Below are positions 24,661 through 37,812 of a stretch of DNA of 64,000 nt, piece by piece. The position numbers and the translations under genes were made by a program. The DNA is from Cryptomeria japonica. Lineage: Eukaryota; Streptophyta; Pinopsida; Cupressales; Cupressaceae. The notes beneath the pieces are model-generated. The model was not told the DNA's origin, searched no databases, and saw only the letters and a list, made by a program, of their open reading frames with translations. The number at the start of each line of letters is the position of its first letter. The stretch's first letter is position 1. The stretch is from the NCBI RefSeq assembly GCF_030272615.1, contig NC_081411.1, positions 184,799,449 through 184,863,448 on the forward strand, read 5' to 3'.

Positions 24661-25584
24661 TGTAGACACCTAAAATTAATATTTAATTAATTTAAGCCTA
24701 TCAACATAATTAATTGACTTTAATTGTGTTATCCTTATTCCTTTCAGACTCAATTAAATCTAATTTAATTAATCCTGTCCCTATTGTCCAATAATTCCCC
24801 TATTCTTCTAAAGTCCTCTCAATAATTATTTCCTCTAAACCCACTCAGTTAATTAATTCTAATTAATTAACCTAGTCATGTGATTCCTTCAAATCACTTT
24901 TTCTAATCCCACTCAACCTAATTAATCCTTTTAGAATCTCTCATAATCATGCTTATCATTATTCTCCAATTTTTTAATTCCCACTCATGTCACATCAACA
25001 TTGAGTCTCTCAAAGAAATTCAAATTTCTTTGAATCCCTCAGTGCATCCTTATTTTGGAATTTTTAATTCCTCAAGTTTGAAATTCAAATTTCTCCCCCT
25101 TTTTTCCAAAGGAATTTTATATTCTTGTTTATTTTCTCAAGGCACCCTTGATCCATGCCTTCTATCTAAAATCAATCTCAACTCTTCATAATCAAATCAA
25201 TCTTGGTCCTCCATTGGCCTTCTCCAATCTATAAATTGGACCCTATTATCCTCACAACAGATCCACTTCTCATGCATCCTCATGCTACTCTATGCTCCTC
25301 TCATTCTCTTCTAATTCAAATACTCCTATCCATCACTCAAATCCAATCCAATAATCTATTAGTCTTGTTGAGCAAAGGAGAGCATTCCACATCACAATCA
25401 AGGGGCCAATCCAAACAAGCTCAGGAAGGGTGCATCTTTGGCTTCATCAAAGGTTCAATCCGAGGAAGAAGGCAAAAGGTTTGCAAGGTAAAAAGTATTA
25501 ATCTTCATGTTTTTTATGTGCTTTAGTCTATGCTTCATGTTCTTATGCTTTTAGTGTTTGATTTGTATGCTAACCACCACTAAT
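24661..25584 (+). mobile_element. LTR-like sequence at the duplication junction
   Basis: Begins TGTAGACACC at the exact end of unit 1 and runs to the start of unit 2. It shares the start and the ctataaattgg TATA-like motif (about 25230) with the solo LTR at 6960-8319. The 3' end is not the family's TCTACA, so it may be truncated by the junction. It is absent at the left of unit 1 and at the right of unit 2. ORFs 24949-25191 and 25203-25526 show no domain. Confidence 0.6.
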
Positions 25585-26440
25585 GACAAATCTATGGGTT
25601 GGATGTTTGATTTCCCTCTATTTCCCTCCTTTTTTACGTGTTTTATTTTATCAACTTGGTTTCTCGACTTTGTCATGATCAGGTTTACACTTCATCAAGT
25701 GGGTATTTCTAAAATTACCAACATATTTTCACCCATCTTCTGAGCTTTCTAACCATATAATTTTTAAAAAAATTTGAACATCAATAACATATTTATTGAA
25801 TCTCTTTTACCAGTGTCTTCATAGTTTTCACAGACGTACGTGTACCATTTTTTAATAACTTTTGATATACTTATCCAAATTTAAAAAACTTAATATATTA
25901 TTGTAGTGTACTTGATTCTTTACAATTTAAAAAAAATGTATTTTTTAATTTTTTTAGTGCAAGTTATGCTTTGCGCATGAACAGGTACCTAAATTTCAAG
26001 ATGTGCTCGATTGGAAAAATCATAAAAAAAAATACGCAACAAATTTATTTCAAAAAAATACACAACTTCTAGTGCTCACACTTAACTATCTTTCTGCTAA
26101 AGGATTTGTCAAAATACTAAATCTAACTATGACTTTTTTGATATGCACGTCAAATACTATGTTATGTTTTTATAAAAAAAATCGGGGTCTATTTTTCGTG
26201 CACAAAGGATTTGACCCCCTTAAGCTTATCCAATTTTTTAAAAATTTAGTAGTCTAGAAACTAAATTGAGAGTACTATAATATTTGTTCTTTGATTATCT
26301 TCATATCTTTAGTGGACGACTTTCAAATTTTACCTCAAAGTTTAGGTTCATTTGATTTTTTTTAGAAAGTGTCCATTTATACCCCCTTTTTTACCACGAT
26401 CTTTCTGCACTTACCCAAAACCATAATCTAATGTGGACTT

Positions 26441-26899
26441 TCATCGCATGTCATCCTTGTAAATGCCCTGGTAGAAATGTACACAAAATGTGGAAGCCTA
26501 CAAAAGGTGCTAGAATTGTTTGACAAAATGCATAAAAAAGAAGCAGTCTCATGGAATGCAATGATTTCATGATGTGTGCAAAATTGATTCTTTGGAAATG
26601 CCTTAGAATCTTGCAAACAATTGACAAGTGTGAAGACATCTTCAATTTTAGGACCAGATTCTCTAGAAATGTCTTCTACCATTTCCAATTTCCATTTCCT
26701 CTATGTCATCTTGCAAGGTCAAAGACAATTCGCCTCTCTACACAATTACTTCTTTATAAATGTATCAAAAACAAGTCCCTGCCTCCTCCACACCAATAAT
26801 GATGTAGAAGATCTATCTAATGTCGATATCAAGATACCTTGTCATGTCCTTCATATTAAGATCTATTTTTTATTTATTATAAATAGATTGAAGCAATGA
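26441..26899 (+). pseudogene. PPR pseudogene fragment, second copy
   Basis: Counterpart of 15003-15428. It retains the VSWNAMIS block followed by the same two internal stops. The terminal stop of copy 1 is changed, so the last frame runs on to 26899. It has about 150 codons and no start, and is a relic of a plant RNA-binding PPR protein. Confidence 0.85.
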
Positions 26900-29674
26900 T
26901 GGGGTTCACCTAGTTTGCTTAACACTTCACCTAGTTGGTGTTGCTCAATTCCACCAACTCACCAGGCCTAGTTGCTCTCCAAACCTCTAAGTCCTTCTCA
27001 GTCTCTTCTAGGGCTTGACTCTTTACCTTTCTAAGGTGTTTTGTTCAGGTGTTTTGGCTAGGAACCCTACCAATTCATAGTGCTTCCCATGTGCTCAATT
27101 AGGGCTTCTTGGCTTCCAATTGTCAAATTGACCTCCTATCACTGTGAGATGATGCAGAGGTTTGGAGGTGTCTTATTTCATGTTTTTAATGAATATAGGG
27201 TCCATTTTAGGTTTGCAACCATTAAGTTTCTTATCGATTTCAAAATCTTGCTTAGAAAAGGGCTACAAGGAATCAGCCCAATTAGGCCTCCTAAAACCGG
27301 TTTTTTAGTGCTTGAGTGAAAACAGTCCAAAAGAACCCCTAGCAAGTTTGGTTTTCCTTCAATGGTTCACTTTTTTGGGTTTGGATTCTTATTCCACCAT
27401 ATAATATGCTAATCCCAAAATGAGGGTTTTGAAGGGTTTTCAGGCCTTTAGCCAGCAGTGAATGGTCAAGTTAGGGTTTGAGCATCAAATGACCTTGTCA
27501 AGCTTCTCCTTGCATTGAAAACTCTGTCCCAACTCCTTGAACCCCTCCAAAAACTTATTAAGTGATTTGGCATTCACCTCTACACTTGGCACTTCATTTT
27601 CACCTTATTTCCTCTTGTTGGGTTGCTCCTGGACTCGCCTAGAACAAGGTGACAGTCACATTGAAACTCTTCTCCAGCGTTTGCCCCTACATATGTACAT
27701 TGTACAAGTGTTTTCCCTTGATTTCCCAACAAGACGTGATGGCAGCACATGTGGAGTTCATGGGGCAACCATTTTCACATAAAACTATTATATACAAGCC
27801 AAAAATGGTTGTTTGCAAACTAAAGCAAGAAAACACTAATGGACAATATCTACAGAGCTTGAAATGGAAACAACAGTACTATAACACACTAGTGAAACTC
27901 AATCCATTGTTGGATCCATGGATTCAATCCATTTTCAATTACAAAATGAGTAAAATCAAGCCAAAATGCTGCCAACTAGTCTAAAAATGAATAGTTTCAG
28001 ATTGTTGAACTTACATAACACATTCTCCAACCTTGGTAACCATGAAAGAGAGGGTACTTATAGCTTTCCCACTTTTGGAGTCTTCCTATGGCGTTGGACA
28101 ATCCATAACTCCATCGCTAACCAATTCAGGACAAAAGTTGTCATGACAACTTTTTGCAACTTTGCAATTTTGCACTTTTTGGTCTTCTCAACCTATAAGA
28201 CCTATTCTAAGTCATCACAAATGACTTTTCAAACATGTTTAATAATAATTTAACCCTCTCTAATTCCTATACCAAGTTTTGACATATTTGACCATCAAGA
28301 AGGTCAATTACCTACTCAAACCCACTATTTACGCAAAAATGGAAACCTAAGAAGAATGAAATCAACCTAGGCCTACATTGACTCAAAACACTAATTCTTG
28401 GACCCTCCAGGAGTCCTTATTCACTACTAACTTTGCTAGGGTCAATACAAGCCAAAATTAAAAAAACTAGATAGTCTAAGTCTTAGGCACTCCTGCACCA
28501 AGCAACCATTGTAGGAAGATTGGTTTGGGTTTGGCTCATCTTTTGAAACAATGCCATCCAAAAATATACTGAAAATAGATAGTCTAGGCTAGAAGATTCT
28601 GGAATAGATAGTCTTAGCCTAAAAGGACTCTAAGATAGATGGGTGCCAAACAAAAGAAATTCCAATCAATCTTTCAGATAAATTATTATGCTAGAATGAA
28701 GTAGTCAAATGCCACTGTTTTAGAGAGAATTGAATGGATATTTGCAGTTAGAACATTTCAAAAACAATAATAATTTACACAAAACTGTAAGATGGGATGT
28801 GAAAATTTTGTTTTCCATTCCAACACAATCCAATTGAAAAACAAAGAACTTAAAAACTTTATTTCAACTCAATTAAAATGTACATGTATATCATCTTAAG
28901 AGAGAGAAGGCTTCAAAAAATTGTATAAATTGGTAATCAAAATCAACTTGCTTTACAATCATGTTGTAATGCTACAACAGTAATCTTAGAAGGAAATTCA
29001 TATAGCAATTCAAAAAGATAAATTTGGCCTATTTGCAAGCATATGCACTTAAAATTAGGTCCTGCAAAGCAATTTGCTCAAAAAAATTGACCGAACTGAT
29101 ACTAGACAACATTTAATCTGATGAACTGGGAGGTATAAGTGTATCTAAATGCTTTGTCATTGTGAACTTAGGGAATGAACTTTCTTGACACATACGTGCT
29201 ATTTCTAGAATATCTCCTTCTGATGTGTGTCTACCTATTAATAAACAGATTCACCTATCCTTTATTCCTCCCTACTATCTTTTGTTGAAAGTGTTCCTTA
29301 TTTGAAATGGATGGGCTGATTTTTCGAATCAAGGGTCCATATTTCATTGAGGGACGTGAAAGATTGTTGCAACACCCACAACCATCCAATCATTTATCTT
29401 GGAATTTTATATTTTGCTGTTCACGATTTTTTTCTTACCATTTGTTCACCTGTTGACCGTCACTATTTTTCCCTTCTCTTCTAGTATATTTGCCTATGCC
29501 ACATGTGGAATTGATATCTATTGATTGGACCGAAATGTATTGATGATGATGGGTAGTCTTCGTTGTAGCTTGGGTAAAATGCATATGAGATTGGGAGATT
29601 ATTCAAGCAAAAGGAGACCACTTTGAAATCCTAGCCTCCATTTTAAAAGCTAACTTTAACCCCCCCCCAAAACT
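26900..29674. other. Non-coding, counterpart of 15429-18181
   Basis: No gene recognised. It includes a stretch of about 60 bp at 27238-27300 (acaaggaatcagcccaatta) not present in unit 1. Confidence 0.4.
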
Positions 29675-29993
29675 AATAGCTCTTTTTTAAATTTTTTTAT
29701 GGAGGTCTAGAGCTACGAGCATGACAGCCTAGCAAGGGCATGAAGCCCATGAGCTACCAGTTCAACAAGGGCCTTCACAAAGTAATTTTTGCCACCCTAT
29801 AGGCTGAACCTCTTCGGCTATAAGCCAAGGACTTAGGGGTATCCATTCCGCCAAATTTGCCCGGGGCACGATCCTAGTCTCATCCCTTATGATGTCAGAG
29901 CCTTGCACTCAGCAAGACTTGATCTTGGTGGGCTCATTTGGAGCCATTCAACTTCACAAAAAGACCAAGGGCCCATTGACAATAGCTCTTTTT
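29675..29993 (-). mobile_element. SINE-like insertion, second copy
   Basis: The same 13-bp duplication aatagctcttttt flanks the insert (29675-29687 and 29981-29993). The element came in with the segmental duplication and is not an independent insertion. Confidence 0.65.
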
Positions 29994-30479
29994 TTGGATG
30001 TACCTTAATATTATAAAATATTATTTCAAAAGAATTCTTTCTTAAAGATTTTTTTAAAGAGTATTTTGTGATGTATTGTATTATCTTTTATATCAATTAT
30101 TTTATTATATATATTTAGTTTTTAAAAAAATTATATTATTATAAGATTATAAATTATATATTTAAAAATATTTATTATTTAACTATATATATAATTAATA
30201 TATAAAATATTTATGTTTATCTTATTTAAATTAATGTATAAGAAATCTAATATTTTAACTAATCTAAAATTTAAAGGTCAAATTAGGTAGGAGGCAAGAA
30301 GGGAGGGACCAAAAATTGTTACTTACCCCAAATAATGTAAGCCATTAAAACTTATTTGTCCAAACACTAGCCAAGTGAATTGTTTAAACTATTAAGAAGC
30401 ATTAAGATTAAGAAATCAATTTGATTGTTCTTACATGGCAATTCTTTTAGGTTCATCAATAAACATATGAGAAGCTTCA

Positions 30480-30710
30480 ATCTCTGTATCTCTATCTTCC
30501 TCTTTCCACCTCCTCCTCTCTCTTCCCCCCTCTATATCTCCCTCTTACTATACATAACATAAGCCCATTGATAATGAATCTATATGATTTTTATCCCTCT
30601 TCTCTCTCTCACTCTTCCCCCTTCTTTTTATCCCTCTTTCTGCCTCTCTCCCTATTACAAACATAACATAAGCCCATTGATAATGAATCTATATGATTTT
30701 TATGATTTAG
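30480..30710. repeat. Pyrimidine tract with 44-bp unit duplicated
   Basis: The segment acataacataagcccattga...gatttttat occurs at 30552-30595 and again at 30661-30704, flanking a CT-rich stretch. Unit 1 has only one copy, so it was locally rearranged after the large duplication. Confidence 0.85.
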
Positions 30711-30904
30711 AGGTTTTTTTTCAATCATATTTGAATCTCTTTACTTCTCCATTGATACCTTTGTTGTACAAACAACATCATTTGCTAAATGATCTATCAA
30801 TTGCCTTTATGTAGGTACTCCATAAAGATATGAAAAATAATATCTATTTTGTTATCTACCTTCCTATTGTTCAACGTACCCATTGCTAAATTTGCAATGT
30901 CCGT

Positions 30905-30985
30905 TATTTGTTTAAAAAACAAAGGTCCGCGCTGTCAAATCGAGGTTCTTGTTTAAAAAACAAAACTCCGCGCTGTCAAATCGAG
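30905..30985. repeat. Local duplication with foldback motif
   Basis: The motif ccgcgctgtcaaatcgag occurs twice (about 30928 and 30968), each copy preceded by the palindromic ttgtttaaaaaacaaa. Unit 1 has a single copy at 19447. Confidence 0.8.
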
Positions 30986-31327
30986 AAAAGGTGGAAAAAG
31001 TTCAGAAAACAAATTAAACGAAAATACACATTTGAAGTCCACAAGGAGGAAAAAATTTAAAGAAAACAAATCAAACGGAAAAACCATGTCCTGCACCGAA
31101 GAAGAATTCAGTGAGAAGAGCCATGACTCTTTGCTTTGTAATTCCCGATGCTTCCAAAGGCTCGGAAGACTCCCTCTACGCTCATGGCATTGTTGACTGG
31201 ACTCGCTTTCGGCTTTGATGAGCATGTGCACGGTTAGATTATTATCATTTTTCTCTCTGTTTTGTAGACTAAAACTTTCAAGCTCTTTTGAAAAATTGCG
31301 GTTGTTAAATAAGCATAGTGCATATTT

Positions 31328-31862
31328 TCAGAATTTCTCCAACATGGTTTGACATGCTTTTTCAACGAATCCATTTTGTTCATAAATCATGGCAGTCGAA
31401 AAGAACACATTTCTTTGAGGCATCCTGTCAAACATTTCACATGCCTTCGCTATGCTTTTACATTTTGGAGTCATGTCTACCAGGGCAGTAGTAAACATAA
31501 CATCTAACATAGATTCCCCTTTTATTATGCTTTGATGAATGTCCACGCATTGTTTTACCTTTCATTATGCTTTGATGAATGTCCATACCCTGTTCCAAAG
31601 CTCCGAATTTGACACAAGCAGGAAGGATGCTTGGAAACGTTGCTGAGTTGGGTTCTACACCTGGTAAATTGAATTTGTTTGAATGCTTTCAAATTCTTTT
31701 CAACAAATTCATTGTCTGCATTTCCTGCAATCATTGCAGTTCAGGAGGACATATATCTTTGAGGCATTTAGTCAAATAGTTCACGAGCCTTGTCTATGCT
31801 TCCCTATTTTTAGACATGTCAAATGCATTTTATTTTCTAAAACCTTTCAACCTATCATCCCC
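31328..31862 (-). pseudogene. PPR pseudogene, minus strand, second copy
   Basis: Counterpart of 19817-20330. The longest piece (31328-31546) reads MDIHQSIIKGE, TTALVDM, KCKSIAKACEMFDRMPQRN and QNGFVEKAC, slightly closer to a PPR consensus than copy 1. It carries frameshifts between blocks, as in copy 1. Confidence 0.85.
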
Positions 31863-34499
31863 AAGTTTCTGGGTTAGTGACGGCAGGGGATGGAGATGCA
31901 TCTCTGAGATAGGATTTTTTGTTTGAAGACAGTTATTGAATTGTTTTTTTTTATTGAAAAGAATTTCAAACATTCATACAATAATATTGGTAGGTTTTTA
32001 TTATAGATGTTAGAACATCTTTATGAACATGGTAATTGAATATGGATTATGGTGTTCGTTTTATATATCGGTGTGTATTCAGATATGGGGTTTAATATTC
32101 AAGCCTTCAAAACTGCATGTTTTGCTGTCAAATTCTGTCAAACTTATTAATAAAGAAAAATTCTTAAGTAAAAAGATAACTGATTATATTTCAATTGACC
32201 TCAAAAGGGATAAAGATGGATTTGCTCTATGAGTTCTCTTTGAAATATTTTTGTATTATGAAAATGGCATTTTCTATTGAATATGATTTAATTCTTATTC
32301 AGCAGTGCAATGACTATTGTTAGAAATTAGTGTTTAACATATGTTATTGAATAATAAATAATAACATAAATGATTATGTAGAGATAAGCTTCTAGGTAGT
32401 TGTTAGGTGGTTCAAAATGTGTTAAAATGAATGATTGAATTGTTTGTTTGATCTTTTGCTCTTTGTTTCTTTATTTCATTATGACATCAGAGAAGATGTC
32501 CCATGAAACCTCTTTGACCTTCCATTCATTGATCTTTCCTCCAATGTGGTGGATACAACAACCAAACAATGTAGACTATGTGCAACAATTATTGATGTCC
32601 ATCCACTATTCTCGCATTTAGTCGACAAAGGTATAGTGCAAACCATGCAAAAAATCTGTAACATCCATCATCCATTTGCATTTCTATTTCTTTCTATTGT
32701 ATTCATTATTTTCAAAGTTTTCACTTCATTCTGTTCATGTTCATATTCAATATATATATTCGTGATAGGACAAGTGCAGCCACCTAAGAAGGATCTACAC
32801 CATCTATGTCTTTATATACATACTAATATTTTCCATGGAAGATGAGCCCAAGCAGTGGCGTGATAAGAAGAGGCATTTAAGTTATTTCTAGCCATTATCA
32901 TTATCAGTTCCAGCTATAACATTTATATTAGTTTGGACAATTATGCAACTGAGTTTGCAAATACAGAGTGGCATTCATACAAGGTGCTTTGAAATACCTT
33001 CAACATTGGACGCTATCAGCGAAGGGCAATAGAAAATGGATCTGAAAAATGGTGAAGAAGATTCGATGGTAATCCGGTTGCGGTGTGATGGATTTTATTC
33101 CCAAATAAAACAGAAATCAATGTTTCGATATCAGTTCTTGGAGTTAAACTCTCAATAAAACACAAAATGTACAATGTACAAACAGTTGGCAATATAAATA
33201 AGACACAAAACACAGAGATGGCTGGAGACAAATTACACTTTTCTAATAATCATAAAATGATATTTACAAAGTACTTCATACTTAGATTTCAATCAAAACA
33301 TGTATAGCAATCTGGAGCTGCAATTGATCACTAACTCCTAAAACTATCTGGAGCTGTGCTGAACTCTTTGTTCTTCTGTTTGTCTGGAGTTACATGCTGA
33401 TTCCTTCTTTCATCTGGAGCCGGCTACTGTTGCACTGCGCTCTCTGTTCTTCATTCACTAAATTCGTTGCTGTTGCAACAATCCTCTCTTAGAACTGTTG
33501 TTCAGAAAATTCTAACTATTTGTTGCAACAACATTCTCCTTTTTGTCTGTTGCTGTCCTTAACAGAAAACTTACCTCTTATTTTCAAAATTTAGATTCAA
33601 GCTTACCTACCTTCGTTAACTTCTCTGCCAAATATGTTGAACAGCGCTGCCTTTGTGAGGTAGTTGCTGACGGGCTCAGGGACAATGAACTTTTTATATG
33701 GTGGTCGAGGTGCAACATATGTGTAAAGAGCAGATTGTTGTTTGTGTTACAATCAGAGTTATTTAAGCAATGATCAAGATCAATAAGGGCTCTTGTGATA
33801 ACAGACTGCATGGAGTGAAACCAATATAGGATAATGGAGATAATCATAATGGTCGATAAGTGAGTCCTGCATGATCTAGGAAAGATTGGTCATCTAAAAA
33901 AAAAGAGATGGTTGGAAATGTTAAGAAAGGCAAAGACAATCTGATAATGGAATAATTTCCAAGTGATGAACAATGATTAAACAACTACTTTATACATTGA
34001 TAAGTAAAAAATGTTGATATAACTTCGGAAGTGACAGACATTCAATGATATTAATATTTGCTGACAAAAAATATAGTCAGCATGATAAGTATTTAAAGTC
34101 ATCGGGATGGAAGAATGAGTTTGGATACAAGGAGATTCGAAATTTTTTATTAAAAAGGGGCAAACTTTCATCAGTAACTTAGACAATACAGGCCCGCCCT
34201 GAGTGCAATTAGGATAAAATTGTTATCTTTATTAGTAAAGGTTAGTTATTTTTCTGGTTAGTTGTAAGCTGGTTTTGGGTAGTGTAAAAGGCGGAAATAG
34301 GATTCATAAGTTTATGCATGTGAATTAAAAATCAAATCTATTTTCAGTAATTGTTTTTGGAAGGTGAATGGAATCAATTGGCTCAATCTAGAATTTGATG
34401 GGAAAGGGGTTGAGCATAAGGTGAATTTAGTACTCCTTGAATTGAGTTGAAAATGATCAATTGAAATGAGGTAAATTGAATGCAAGAATTAGGGTTGAT
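31863..34499. other. Non-coding, counterpart of 20340-22999
   Basis: No gene recognised. The short ORFs are duplicates of those in unit 1 and lack domains. Confidence 0.4.
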
Positions 34500-35603
34500 A
34501 ATGCATAATTGACAATGATAAACATACACAGGTAGTTTCAGAATAGATATGTAGACATGAAGCATAGATATGGAAATGGGAAGCTAAGAGGAACCCGTGG
34601 TTCAAATCTGGACTCAGAAATCTGGTTTAGATATGCTAGGTGTTCTTGTCCTAAACTGTCAAACATAGAAATGTGAAATAGTTTCAAAATTAGGATGTTG
34701 TTTTGAGTATCTCCCTGAAAATTCGTCAAAAAGCATCAGACACTAATGCTAGGTGACCTTAACCCAGTGGTTTAACTTCTACAAAATCAAGTTCTATGCA
34801 CCTTTGTTTGCTCTTCTCAAATCGATAATTGTTGTCTTTAGATCTTGTCACCTACAAACACAAAAAGGAAAAATGTGGTTGGGTTGATAGGGGTTTGCCT
34901 AGGTCAAACCTTAGGTTTGGAATTAACCCTATAATGAATTAAAATAAAATGGAAAGAATGCCTTGACAAGGTAGAAGCTAGATCTAAAATTGAAATGCTG
35001 AATTGGAATGTTATACCTTTATGAATCTTGCATTGAAGTCTTCATGAAAAGGTTGTTGTTGTCATGTAGGAATGTATGGATTTCTTCTTAAGAACTTGAT
35101 CATGAATGCTATCTTGAATTCTTGAAATCTGAATACTTGACTTCTCCTTCACTACTCTTATGATGCTTAATTACTTGCTCACTTGAAATCAAAAAGTGTA
35201 ATTGAAAACTTGTGGAGGGATAACTGAGAGGTGTTTCAAATGAGGGGGTAAGACTTTCTTTTATACCTCACCCCACAAAATGTGTTTTAAATTACAAAGA
35301 AGGCCAACATGGGAAATATATTCTTGCCCAAATTTTACAACCATTAAAGGGTCCAAAATTGGGCTCATTTACTCTAGACAAGGGCGCTAGGCACCTCTAA
35401 CTAGGAGGTTAAGGGTGTTAGGTGCCCACGACTAGTCCATTAGGGCTAAATCAAAGACCAAAGATTGGAGAAGAAAATGAGGATTGAAGATATGATATTG
35501 ATGTGAGCATAATCGAGCAAAATCAAGGCATGGAAGGAAGAAACTCCAAAGTGAGTCCCAAGTGAGTGTAAAATTATATAAGGATACAATTTACGATGCC
35601 ACA
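34500..35603 (-). mobile_element. LTR (3' LTR, minus strand), second copy, with polypurine tract
   Basis: Same LTR as 23000-24146. The start TGTGGCATCGTAAATTG on the minus strand at 35603 is preceded by the purine tract complementing 35604-35620. Here the internal region continues rightward past the duplication edge into protease-like relics at 37528-37812, as expected for the 3' part of a minus-strand element. Confidence 0.7.
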
Positions 35604-36766
35604 TTTAGTCCCCACTTTACTAGGATTATGAACCTACGCTCATAAGCTTGCTAAAGTACACAATAACATTGAATTTTTTTTCATCAAGATATTAAAAATG
35701 TAAGAAATAGGTGAAGCCCCAGGGGATTTAATTAATCTAATATCAAGATAAAAAAGCAACACATGAAGAAAAAAGAGAAAAAAGAGGATATGACTTTCCT
35801 AGTGTAGTAAGGCTATGCTTACTATGAGTCATGTTGGGAAAAAAAACATTGAACTACAAAATTGGTGTATGAAGATTACAAAACAAATCCTTAGTTTGCA
35901 AAGTAATCTAAATAAAGATCGATTTCAAAATGGGGACTGCAACGTGCACCAAACATGTCATGGTGTGTGATTGAAGTCTACAAACCAATCCTTGTGGTGT
36001 GAAAGTGTAGCAAAGAGCAAAGTGTATGCCTCCAATGTTAAAGTGATTGCATACATCTACCAAGTGCAATTTCTCTTAAGTAGCATAAATACATCCAAAA
36101 GACAAGCACACAACAACAATGAAATGCCCTCAAGAAAAGGCAAATCAAAGGTGATGGAGCATAAGACAAAATGAGAGCACATAAGGGACCCACTAACTAG
36201 GGTCAGTATACACATCAAACAAATCATGTATATCAACTATGATTGTAATAAATTGACCTCATCCCCCAAAGGTAGTGGAACTACAAGCACAATGGAAGAA
36301 GAGCACATATGATGAACAAGAGTCTTTTTTGGCCAATCAACATGAAAGAGATTAGAAAGAGAGATCTCAATGCTTTGCATCATCTCCAATTAGACAACAC
36401 AAAGACACATGTACAACATAGCCTGACTATGACATATAGAGGAATTGAGATAGAAATTATATCTCACAACAAGTTTGGTTCTTTGTTACCTTGCACCAAC
36501 AAAGCAACAAAGGTCATCCAAATTGAGCTTAACATAACACAAATACACATCAAGAATCACATCACGAGGGAACCACATCATATGCAAGAAAACACACAAA
36601 AGAGTCCATTGTACAATTGGGGCTAATCTAGCAAATCACCCCCCTACCAATCTTGTTTAGCATCATTTAGGGATGTTGGACAAGATGCAAGATGAGTCAC
36701 AACAAGCATGTTAGATGGAACTACAACAAGTTCCAAACAACGACCATGCTCTAATGATAAATCACT

Positions 36767-37108
36767 TTATTTCTCACTGGAAACTATGATTAATGCTTTT
36801 GAAAATCGCAAAGATAGCTCATGATTAATTTCAATACTATCATTAGTATCCATATTATTACCATCAACATCATCATCCAAATTAACCACAATAAGATCTT
36901 TAATGCACAAAAGAGATGAAGCGGACAGATATTCTGCATAGATAACTTTTAATTTTTGACATGGTTGATTAAGATAAAACTCCTCTCTAGGGTCAAGTGA
37001 AGGTTGGGCAAATGGAACCAAGTCAACATTCAATGGCTTAGGGGAGGGAACAGTTTGAGAAAGAAGCTCATGAGCCTTAGCATAACATCTTTGCCGATGG
37101 TCTTTCAC
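36767..37108 (-). pseudogene. Possible retroelement polyprotein remnant
   Basis: A 113-codon minus-strand ORF contains RQRCYAKAHELLSQTVPSPK and an acidic stretch, VNLDDDVDGNN. It sits downstream of the protease-like relic in the same orientation, so I infer it is part of the same dead polyprotein. No domain is recognised. Confidence 0.35.
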
Positions 37109-37527
37109 ACTACGATTTCTCTTGGTTCAACTCGATACTTGTGAATGTTAGGGATCAATCAACATAGGTTTCTTTTCTTCCTTTTTAGGAGGAACAAAAG
37201 AAACCTCACTAGGTTGAGAGATATAGGATGCTGGGCGCTTTTCTCTATAAGACATAGGAGGTGGAACTGCATCATATATAGGAGAAATAGGACAAGTAGG
37301 AAGGATTCTAGGTCTGAAATTTGAAGGAGGAATATCCAACGGTGAAGAATCCTTAGGTTTACTTTCATGTTTGAATTTTTGGTAAGATAGGAAATGGACA
37401 TCTTCTTATTGTTGCAAAGGTTCAAGTATTTTAGGTTAAAATCAATCAAGGGTGAACTTTCCACATCTTGTTAAGGTTTGATAAAGATCTCGATTGATCA
37501 TGATATTACACCCATTGTGATGGAAAT

Positions 37528-37812
37528 TTAAACATTTATGGATGTAGTAGGGCTAGCTTTCATGGTATTCAGCCAAGGGTGTCCCAACTTCACACAAAAT
37601 TGGTCTGAGGTAGGGTTAATAGCAAAGGTAACATCTAAGCACTTGGTACTAACCTCAACAAGAAGAGTGATGGAACCTATACTGGGACAAGTGAAACCAT
37701 CATGCACCTTAATCATAACATCAGATCTCTCATAGGTATCTTGATACAATTGTTGTATATAAAGGTGTTCTTGAATGATAACATTCACCAGACATACTAG
37801 ATCAGTGAGCAC
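37528..37812 (-). pseudogene. Retropepsin-like (aspartic protease) pseudogene
   Basis: The translation includes TKCLDVTFAINPTSDQF followed by VKLGHPWLNTMKASPTT, resembling the C-terminal part of the Ty3/gypsy protease domain (consensus LGRPWL..M.AVPS). The catalytic D-T/S-G motif is not visible in the piece, and both ends are broken. In an intact element this enzyme would process the Gag-Pol polyprotein. Confidence 0.55.

Larger units (their letters stand above)
25585..36117. repeat. 10.5 kb tandem segmental duplication, unit 2
   Basis: Second copy of 14145-24659 in the same orientation. It differs by point changes, an additional stretch at 27238-27300 (the sequence at that site in unit 1 reads tttttttaggg), a rearranged pyrimidine tract with a 44-bp repeat (30552-30704), and a duplicated 'ccgcgctgtcaaatcgag' block near 30925-30985. 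Unlike unit 1, its right edge continues into further retroelement sequence. Confidence 0.95.

Noticed and set aside
36735-36770. Possible tRNA-Met primer binding site (minus strand TTATCATTAGAGCATGG)
   Set aside because: It resembles TGGTATCAGAGC loosely, but sits downstream of a minus-strand coding relic with no LTR beside it.
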